From: Opitutia bacterium
GTDB taxonomy: Bacteria; Verrucomicrobiota; Verrucomicrobiia; Opitutales; Coraliomargaritaceae
NCBI GenBank assembly: GCA_003503355.1
Contig: DOCS01000152.1
Span: 5,241-10,954 of the forward strand
Length of the DNA: 5,714 bases
Direction: 5' to 3'
Below the pieces are notes generated by a model. That model made no database searches, was not told where the DNA came from, and saw only the letters and a list, made by a program, of their open reading frames with translations. The position numbers and the translations under genes are program-made. This document shows, one piece after another, positions 1 through 5,714 of this stretch (within the stretch, counting starts at the first letter, position 1; each line of letters starts with the position of its first letter).

Positions 1-128
1 AGGTTTTGAATCAGTTGAGGCAGGGAATCGGCCGCACTGGCGGTCGTGGCGCCTAACAAAGACGACGATGCCATAGCGGCAGCAATTAGTATTTTAAATT
101 TATCGAACATACTTTTTTTCATGATCAT
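1..128 (-). CDS. N-terminus of an exported protein of unknown function (partial, runs off the left edge)
   Basis: Only the first 42 codons are in the window. The reading begins MIMKKSMFDKF and continues into a hydrophobic stretch (about residues 13-27) and an A-S-A|A-D cleavage site after residue 32, which is a typical Sec signal peptide. The mature protein starts ADSLPQLIQN. I place the start at ATG 126-128 because an AAAGAG Shine-Dalgarno-like sequence ends 5 bases before it. The in-frame ATG at 120-122 (11 bases from the same AAAGAG) is nearly as good and gives MKKSMF; a third at 108-110 is less likely. The mature part is too short to name a family. Long ExbB/TolQ-type proteins with signal peptides can begin this way, but nothing visible decides it. 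No clear sigma-70 promoter was found upstream. Confidence 0.72.
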   Translation of the reverse strand, partial: MIMKKSMFDKFKILIAAAMASSSLLGATTASAADSLPQLIQN

Positions 129-806
129 TTGTACTCTTTATTGATGACTACTTTGCAAAAAATCGACTCCACTCCTGATCAAAGACCTTAGCATGTCACG
201 CGCCCCTCGCCGCAGGTCAGTTAAGAACGGGAGAACCAGCCAGCATCACAACCGCAGCGTTGTAAATGACTGCGAAATCGCCAAATAATAAGAAAACAGC
301 TCAGCCATTTAAGGCGCGTAAATAGAAGCTTCGTTGTTAGGATCAACAAAGACGAGCTTAGCTCAGGTAAAGGAAGACAGGGAGGGGTAATTTCAGAGGT
401 TGGGGTTCAAATCGAACAGACAATAGAGCTGCTGGACGACCTTTAATAAAAGACCTTCGACGCCCCCACTCCAGAACTAATTCACAAAAAACACAAAACA
501 TCCGAGAGCCATAGCAACGGCGCATAGACGCTACGCACTCAGCGCGAGCGCCCCCATTGGCGAAGTGGTGAAGAGCCAAGCCATAGCGATCAATCCAGTC
601 ACAACCCAGTCACTTGAGCACCGCATAACAAGCAAAAATAACCTCCCACAGATTAGCCTACGGGAATCCGATGACTTTTAATGGCCGACAGCATGCCCAC
701 ACAGGCGTTTCCCATAAAGCTATCCCCCCCGGACGGCGGCCTAGACGAAAACCGCCCTACAGCTACCCCAGGAACCCACAATCCACTAAAAATTGGCAAC
801 TTAAAG
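129..806. other. Gene-poor intergenic region
   Basis: About 680 bases between the start of the left-edge exported-protein gene and the 3' end of the tRNA show no supportable gene on either strand. The longest open frame (358-579, minus) opens with TTG, has no ribosome binding site and resembles no family I know. Base composition is visibly lower in G+C than in the genes to the right. Only minor structures are present: a short inverted repeat TTGTT/AACAA around 334-349, GAGC-TTA-GCTC at 354-364, a GGCGG/CCGCC pair at 735-756, and the direct repeat at 595-613 listed separately. The promoter of the leftward gene should lie here, but no good -35/-10 pair stands out. A small RNA cannot be excluded by eye. 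Confidence 0.6.
595..613. repeat. Short direct repeat CCAGTCAC x2, 11-base period
   Basis: CCAGTCAC occurs at 595-602 and again at 606-613, so the copies are 11 bases apart, about one helical turn. This spacing could suit a regulator binding one DNA face, but the repeat is short and no promoter or gene start is close by. It may be chance. Confidence 0.3.
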
Positions 807-881
<75 letters not shown>

Positions 882-897
882 AGCGCAAAGATGTAGA

Positions 898-926
898 AAG
901 ATTCGCGACTACCGATCCTAGGTCAA
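898..926 (-). promoter_or_regulatory. Sigma-70-type promoter of the tRNA-Arg gene
   Basis: On the minus strand a TTGACC -35 box (926-921) is followed after a 17-base spacer by AATCTT (903-898) as the -10 box. Transcription would start near 890, about 10 bases before the tRNA 5' end, a normal short leader for RNase P processing. The -35 is 5 of 6 to consensus; the -10 is weaker. A small hairpin AACGC-GAAAA-GCGTT (925-939) overlaps the upstream edge. Confidence 0.6.
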
Positions 927-1009
927 CGCGAAAAGCGTTCGATCTTGCGCGGCTGCGAATCACGCGTCGAGCCACAGGCGGTGAAACAAATTACCGCGAC
1001 TGCACTCAA

Positions 1010-1030
1010 TGATAATGAGATTCAGTATCA
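1010..1030. promoter_or_regulatory. Fur box (ferric uptake regulator operator)
   Basis: The stretch GATAATGAGATTCAGTATC (1011-1029) matches the classical 19-base Fur box GATAATGATAATCATTATC at 16 of 19 positions. Extended by one base on each side it matches 18 of 21. In the 7-1-7 view it is two overlapping sites offset by 6 bases (1010-1024 and 1016-1030), each 11 of 14 to consensus. It is also a good palindrome by itself, GATA-n-TGA facing TCA-n-TATC. It lies 84 bases before the porin start and upstream of that gene's promoter candidates, so Fur with iron would be expected to repress the porin and whatever is transcribed with it. The tRNA promoter is over 80 bases away on the other side and is an unlikely target. 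Confidence 0.75.
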
Positions 1031-1061
1031 AATAAAGTTTGACGGCCACCAAAAGGTGCTA

Positions 1062-1089
1062 TTGAGACTCATTAACAATTTTTTATCTA
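1062..1089 (+). promoter_or_regulatory. Candidate promoter of the porin gene
   Basis: TTGAGA (1062-1067) and TATCTA (1084-1089) are separated by 16 bases and would start transcription near 1096, giving a leader of roughly 18 bases. A competing reading is TTGACG (1039-1044) with an extended -10, TG-C-TATTGA (1057-1065), but its spacer is only 15 bases. Its -35 lies about 8 bases from the Fur box, so repression would be more direct. The sequence does not decide between them. The leader just before the ATG (1098-1113) is A-rich and has no Shine-Dalgarno sequence. Confidence 0.42.
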
Positions 1090-1113
1090 AACCGATAAAC
1101 GAACAAACAAAAA

Positions 1114-2403
<1,290 letters not shown>

Positions 2404-2415
2404 TATGTAAGTTAC

Positions 2416-2454
2416 AGCCGGTGCTTGCCCTTGCGGCAGGCACCGGCTTTTTTT
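2416..2454 (+). terminator. Strong intrinsic terminator after the porin gene
   Basis: A 14-bp stem (2416-2429 pairing with 2435-2448, one T-G pair) around a CTTGC loop is followed at once by seven Ts (2448-2454). It starts 12 bases after the porin stop codon and ends only 16 bases before the ATG of the FMN-binding gene. It should end most porin transcripts, so the three following genes would be made at a lower level by read-through or from another start. Confidence 0.93.
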
Positions 2455-2470
2455 GCTGTATAAGACTTTT

Positions 2471-2995
2471 ATGACAACCCGGCTGCCAGTACTTTTCCTT
2501 ACTATGTGTGTGTGGATCCTTCAGGGCACCTGCACACACGCGAAGGAAGACGTGTACCTAGAGCCCAGCGTATTTATCACACAAAGTTTCGAAAATGAGC
2601 CGGAGCAAAAAGTGCTGTGGCTGACCAAGGACCTGAAAGCATCGACCAAGGAGATTCTGGGCCACCCCTACAAAGGGCTGCGCATCCGCTACTGGCAACA
2701 CGGTGAGCGCACGGCGTGGATCCTCGAGGAAATCGGCAAGGTCAAGCCGATCACCACCGGTTTCGTGATCGAAGACGAATCGATGCTGCAAATGCAGGTG
2801 CTGATCTACCGCGAAAGCCATGGCTGGGAGGTACGCTACCCGTTCTTTACCGACCAATTTAAAGGCTTGCAGCTCAACGAGCAAAAGCGGCTCAAGCAAA
2901 AGGTCGACGGTATTAGTGGCGCGACGCTCTCGGTCAATGCCCTCACCCGGCTCTCCCGTCTGGCACTTCACCTCCACCAAGAGGCCACACGATGA
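2471..2995 (+). CDS. Periplasmic FMN-binding-domain protein (covalent flavoprotein, ApbE substrate)
   Basis: A 174-residue exported protein predicted to carry covalently bound FMN and pass electrons in the periplasm. Residues 1-24 form a Sec signal peptide (hydrophobic VLFLTMCVWIL, cleavage at THA|KE). The C-terminal part is an FMN_bind domain of the type in NqrC, RnfG and NosR. Its motif D146-G-I-S-G-A-T152 fits the ApbE recognition pattern D-x-x-(S/T)-G-A-(T/S), with Thr152 as the expected attachment residue. I use ATG 2471. The in-frame TTG at 2453 lies in the terminator's T-run and would add residues before the signal peptide. No good ribosome binding site precedes ATG 2471. The stop overlaps the next start (ATGA), so it is translationally coupled to the PepSY-type protein. 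The size fits a single-domain family member. The residue 25-75 region is not recognised. Confidence 0.88.
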   Translation: MTTRLPVLFLTMCVWILQGTCTHAKEDVYLEPSVFITQSFENEPEQKVLWLTKDLKASTKEILGHPYKGLRIRYWQHGERTAWILEEIGKVKPITTGFVIEDESMLQMQVLIYRESHGWEVRYPFFTDQFKGLQLNEQKRLKQKVDGISGATLSVNALTRLSRLALHLHQEATR

Positions 2996-3768
2996 GCGTA
3001 CAACTTCCCCGCAAACGCACCATCCTCGCGTGGCACCGCTGGCTCGGCATTGCCTCGGCGCTCTTTCTACTCAGCCTCTCCTTCACCGGACTGGCGCTCA
3101 ACCACACCGAATTACTGCGCCTCGACCAAGTTATTATACGCAGCAGCTCGATCCTCGAGCGCTACGGCATGGCCGGCGGATCCGACATCAGCGCTTACCG
3201 CATCCACACATCGGAGGCCCTGGTGCACCTCGACGGCCAGCTCTTTTATAATAAGACACCGTTGGCTACGGCTAGTAAGCCGCTCGGCATCATCGAAGGT
3301 GACCCGATCTCAGTGGTCGCCACCAGCGACGCCCTCCTCTATCTGGCTGGCAACGGCGAACTGATCGAGTCCGTCCCCAACAGCCAACTCCCCTACCACA
3401 CACTCACTGCAGTCGGGCACACCAACAACACCACTCCAGTGCTCGTCACCGATGCCGGCGCATTCACCCCCGATGCGGATTGGCTGGCATTCGAAACCTA
3501 CCAAGCCAGCTACACGGTCGCTGCCCTGCCGCTCATTAAACTGGACGACGCAGCCACCGAAGCCGTCCTCGAAGCCTTTCAAGGCGGCGGGGTCTCCCTT
3601 TATCGCGTGCTACTTGACCTGCACTCCGGGCGCCTGTTCGGCTGGGGCGGGCGCACCGCCATGGACCTGTCCGCAGTCGCGATCATCATTCTTATCACCT
3701 CCGGCATCGGTGGCTGGCTGCGCAAGTCACGCCGCCCGAAAGCCCCGAACAGCCCGCCCGCCCGCTAA
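2992..3768 (+). CDS. PepSY-associated membrane protein, two transmembrane helices (putative electron conduit)
   Basis: A 258-residue inner-membrane protein of the PepSY_TM family. Helix 1 is about residues 18-36, opening with W14-H15-R16-W17 and closing with N37-H38. A periplasmic domain of about 165 residues follows, then the family motif D209-L-H211-S-G-R-L-F-G and helix 2 (226-243) ending in a positive RKSRRPK tail, which places both termini in the cytoplasm. H15, H38 and H211 are the histidines typical of this family and could bind heme b or line an electron path; heme binding is inference. Relatives with four helices are common in ferric or siderophore reductase settings, and this is the short form. 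The start overlaps the FMN-binding gene by 4 bases, with AGAGG at 2980-2984 seven bases ahead. The stop overlaps the apbE start by one base. It probably links cytoplasmic or quinone electrons to the periplasmic flavin. Confidence 0.82.
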   Translation: MSVQLPRKRTILAWHRWLGIASALFLLSLSFTGLALNHTELLRLDQVIIRSSSILERYGMAGGSDISAYRIHTSEALVHLDGQLFYNKTPLATASKPLGIIEGDPISVVATSDALLYLAGNGELIESVPNSQLPYHTLTAVGHTNNTTPVLVTDAGAFTPDADWLAFETYQASYTVAALPLIKLDDAATEAVLEAFQGGGVSLYRVLLDLHSGRLFGWGGRTAMDLSAVAIIILITSGIGGWLRKSRRPKAPNSPPAR

Positions 3769-4733
3769 TGCAACGCCGACGCTTCATCCAGATCCTCGCC
3801 ACCAGCGCGACCGGCCTCAGCCTTGGACAACTGGCCGCGGCGAGCCCGGCGCCTCGCTCACTTCAAGCGGTGCGCTGGCAAGGCTACACCCTCGGCGCGC
3901 AAGGTAGCTTCACGCTGTACACCGAAAACCGTCTAGCGGCACAGGCGGTGCTACAACACTGCTTCGACGAAATCCGCCGCCTGGAATCACTATTCAGCCT
4001 GTACGACCATACTTCCGAGCTGTGTCGACTCAACCGCGACGGCTACCTCAACGCTCCCGCGGCCGACTGGCGCCCGCTACTCGACGCCGCGAACCATGCG
4101 CATGCGCTCAGCCACGGCCTGTTTGACCCGACCATTCAGCCGTTGTGGCACGCCTACAAACAACATTTTCAAGCGCAGCCTGACGCCACCACCGGCCCCA
4201 GCGAACCCACCCTCGCCAAAGCCCGCGCACACAGCGGCTGGGAGCACCTGCAGTACGCCACCGACTCGATCCGTTTTAACCGCCCGGGCATGCAGTTGAC
4301 ACTCAACGGCATCGCACAAGGTTTCATCACCGACCGCGTCAGCGACATCCTCCGACAGGCAGGCTACCAGCATGTACTGGTCGAGTTGGGGGAAACGCGC
4401 GCGCTCGGCAGCCATCCCGAACAGCGCCCGTGGAAGATCGGCATCAAAGATGCGGGCCATGCGAGCGAACTGCACGAGGTCGCCGAATTGAATGATCAAG
4501 CGCTCGCCACCAGCGGCAGTTACGGCAGCCCGCTTTCCAAAGACGGCAGCTACCACCATTTGATCCACCCGCAGACCGGTCTACCGGCCACCCGCTGGAA
4601 AAGTCTCAGCGTCATCGCCCCGACGGCGACTCAGGCCGACGCGCTGTCCACAGGGCTCTCATTCGCCAGCAACGAACAAATCCACAACATCGAGCACGCC
4701 CACCCTAAGCTACGCGTGCTCAAGCAAGGCTAA
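3768..4733 (+). CDS. apbE: FAD:protein FMN transferase ApbE, Tat-exported
   Basis: A 321-residue enzyme that transfers FMN from FAD to a Thr/Ser of a target protein in the periplasm, with Mg as cofactor. Its obvious target is the FMN-binding protein two genes upstream. The N-terminus carries a twin-arginine signal (R3-R4-R5-F6-I7, then a mild hydrophobic stretch to about residue 25), suggesting export in folded form. Family landmarks are FSLYDHTSELCRLNRDG (about 76-92), L179-N-G-I-A-Q-G185 (FAD/active-site loop), VELGETRALG (about 203-212), ATSGSYG and A290-D291-A-L-S-T295 (Mg site). The wording (LNGIAQG, GETRALG) is closest to the NosX-like branch. The usual HIIDPRTG is HLIHPQTG here, with His267 for Asp. 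The start forms TAATG with the PepSY stop, so translation is coupled by re-initiation. Length is normal for the family. Confidence 0.92.
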   Translation: MQRRRFIQILATSATGLSLGQLAAASPAPRSLQAVRWQGYTLGAQGSFTLYTENRLAAQAVLQHCFDEIRRLESLFSLYDHTSELCRLNRDGYLNAPAADWRPLLDAANHAHALSHGLFDPTIQPLWHAYKQHFQAQPDATTGPSEPTLAKARAHSGWEHLQYATDSIRFNRPGMQLTLNGIAQGFITDRVSDILRQAGYQHVLVELGETRALGSHPEQRPWKIGIKDAGHASELHEVAELNDQALATSGSYGSPLSKDGSYHHLIHPQTGLPATRWKSLSVIAPTATQADALSTGLSFASNEQIHNIEHAHPKLRVLKQG

Positions 4734-4776
4734 CAGGATGCCAGCGTAGCGCGACCGCGACAGCGGTTGCATCCTG
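4734..4776. repeat. GC-rich inverted repeat directly after apbE, REP-like
   Basis: CAGGATGC (4734-4741) and its perfect complement GCATCCTG (4769-4776) enclose 27 G+C-rich bases. Inside is a smaller hairpin, CCGC-GACA-GCGG (4755-4766). It begins right at the apbE stop codon and has no T-run on either strand, so it is not a standard intrinsic terminator. It may be a REP-type intergenic element or an mRNA-stabilising stem-loop at the operon's 3' end. Whether it is repeated in the genome cannot be seen here. Confidence 0.5.
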
Positions 4777-4828
4777 ACTACGGCTCGACCACACCCCGCA
4801 GTCACAACGGCTATCACCGTCATGCTAC

Positions 4829-4863
4829 AAAAAAGGCCGGACCCCACATCGGGAATCCGGCCT
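4829..4863 (-). terminator. Intrinsic terminator of lpdA
   Basis: An 8-bp stem AGGCCGGA/TCCGGCCT (4834-4841 with 4856-4863), with an inner CCC/GGG pairing, is followed on the minus strand by a run of six Ts (4834-4829 read in reverse). It begins 22 bases after the lpdA stop codon. On the plus strand there is no T-run after the stem, so it terminates the convergent apbE transcript poorly, if at all. Confidence 0.87.
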
Positions 4864-4885
4864 GTTGCTTAAAAGATGCGATCGA

Positions 4886-5714
4886 CTAGATGTGAATCGC
4901 TTCGCCAAACACGGCAGCCGCGGCTTCCATCGTCGCCTCACTCAGGGTTGGGTGTGCGTGGATGGTATTGTGAATCTCTTCAGCAGTCGCTTCGAGCTTC
5001 TTGCCAAGGCAGTATTCACTGATCATTTCGGTCGCGTCGCCACCAACGATGTGGGCGCCTAGAATTTCGCCATACTGCTCACATACCAGCAGCTTCACGA
5101 AGCCTTCCGGCGCACCGGATGCAACCGCCTTACCGGATGCTTGGAACGGGAACTTGCCGACCTTATATTTAATGCCTTCTTCCTTGAGCTTGTTCTCGGT
5201 CTTACCGATCGAAGCAACCTGTGGGATACAGTAAGTGCAGCCGGGAAAGTCAGTCACCTGCTTGGCTTGGCCGTGACCGAACATGCCTTGCACCGCTTGA
5301 ATCGCTTCGTACGTCGCGACGTGTGCGAGCCAAGGCGGCCCGATGATATCGCCGGCAGCGTAGACTCCCTTGACGGAGGATTCGTAGTTGGCATCGACCT
5401 TGATATAGCCGCGGTCCTGAGCGAGCTTAGTGCGCGGTGACAGCAGACCTGCAGTGTTGGCCACCACACCGATCGCGATCAGCACACTGTCGACAGTAAT
5501 TGACTCCTTTTTGTCGCCCTTCACCAAGTCCATGGTCACGTTGTCCTTGGCGACTTGGATGTTTTCGACCGCAGTCGACACACGGCAATCGATGCCCTGC
5601 TTGCTAAATTCGCGCGCCACCACATCAGCGACTTCGTTATCTTCCACCGGCAACACTTGGTCGAGCATCTCGACCAGGGTCACTTTGGTGCCGAACGCAT
5701 TGAGGAAATAGGCA
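4886..5714 (-). CDS. lpdA: Dihydrolipoyl dehydrogenase, C-terminal part (E3 of 2-oxoacid dehydrogenase complexes; partial)
   Basis: The last 275 codons of a flavoenzyme that reoxidises dihydrolipoyl groups with NAD in pyruvate/2-oxoglutarate dehydrogenase or glycine cleavage complexes. The N-terminal FAD region with its redox disulfide lies beyond the right edge. The visible part opens inside the NAD-binding domain (AYFLNAFGTKVTLVEML; the Glu after the second strand should hold the NAD ribose). It continues with VLIAIGVVANT, the second FAD contact AAGDIIG (near 5345-5360), and the dimerisation domain from PGCTYCIPQVASIG onward. The catalytic His-Glu pair is in HAHPTLSE (4937-4960), which reaches the active site of the partner subunit. 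The protein ends at GEAIHI, a short tail of Bacteroidota/Verrucomicrobiota type. Apparent starts near 5683 are internal; the true start is outside the window. It is convergent with apbE, has its own terminator, and is functionally unrelated to that operon. Confidence 0.95.
   Translation of the reverse strand, partial: AYFLNAFGTKVTLVEMLDQVLPVEDNEVADVVAREFSKQGIDCRVSTAVENIQVAKDNVTMDLVKGDKKESITVDSVLIAIGVVANTAGLLSPRTKLAQDRGYIKVDANYESSVKGVYAAGDIIGPPWLAHVATYEAIQAVQGMFGHGQAKQVTDFPGCTYCIPQVASIGKTENKLKEEGIKYKVGKFPFQASGKAVASGAPEGFVKLLVCEQYGEILGAHIVGGDATEMISEYCLGKKLEATAEEIHNTIHAHPTLSEATMEAAAAVFGEAIHI

Noticed and set aside
358..579. 73-codon minus-strand frame in the intergenic region
   Set aside because: It starts with TTG, has no ribosome binding site, lacks any recognisable motif and has the Arg/Pro-rich look of non-coding sequence.
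2453..2473. TTG at 2453 as the start of the FMN-binding protein
   Set aside because: It lies inside the T-run of the terminator, so a terminated or initiating transcript would hardly expose it. ATG 2471 opens a cleaner signal peptide.
2471..2545. Lipoprotein signal in the FMN-binding protein (Cys in LQGTC)
   Set aside because: The residues before the Cys (Q-G-T) do not form a lipobox; a small residue such as Gly, Ala or Ser is expected at -1, and Thr is there instead.
3241..3260. TATAAT inside the PepSY gene (3247-3252) as an internal promoter for apbE
   Set aside because: No acceptable -35 at 16-18 bases upstream, and the overlapping genes already explain apbE expression.
5430..5711. Plus-strand frames between 4865 and 5711
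   Set aside because: They are shadows of lpdA, whose minus-strand protein shows clear family motifs along its whole visible length.

Overview
The window looks like chromosomal DNA from a Gram-negative bacterium. It has an outer-membrane porin, periplasmic proteins with Sec and Tat signals, and a dihydrolipoamide dehydrogenase. The dehydrogenase ends in a short ...GEAIHI tail, as in Bacteroidota/Verrucomicrobiota-type enzymes rather than the longer proteobacterial tail. Several starts lack a Shine-Dalgarno sequence, which fits the same groups. I lean towards a marine member of Verrucomicrobiota (Opitutae-like), but this is inference and the phylum is not proven.

Layout. Positions 1-128 (minus) hold the first 42 codons of an exported protein that runs off the left edge. 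Positions 129-806 carry no convincing gene. A complete tRNA-Arg(CCG) lies at 807-881 on the minus strand, with its own promoter at 898-926. Facing the other way is a four-gene plus-strand unit: an OprO/P-like porin (1114-2403), a small periplasmic FMN-binding-domain protein (2471-2995), a two-helix PepSY-type membrane protein (2992-3768) and a Tat-exported ApbE flavin transferase (3768-4733). The last three overlap by 4 and 1 bases. A strong hairpin terminator (2416-2454) separates the porin from the other three. Downstream are an inverted repeat (4734-4776), a minus-strand terminator (4829-4863) and the C-terminal 275 codons of lpdA (4886-5714, minus).

How the genes fit together. ApbE moves FMN from FAD onto a Thr/Ser in a D-x-x-(S/T)-G-A-(T/S) motif, and the neighbouring FMN-binding protein carries exactly such a motif (DGISGAT, Thr152). 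The PepSY-type protein is the only membrane-embedded redox candidate and has conserved-looking histidines at both helix ends. The three therefore look like a compact periplasmic flavin electron-transfer module. A near-consensus Fur box (1010-1030, 18 of 21 positions) lies just upstream of the porin. This ties the unit to iron limitation and suggests a job in iron acquisition, such as reduction of ferric or siderophore iron after entry through the porin. The iron link is seen at the DNA level; the reductase role is inference.
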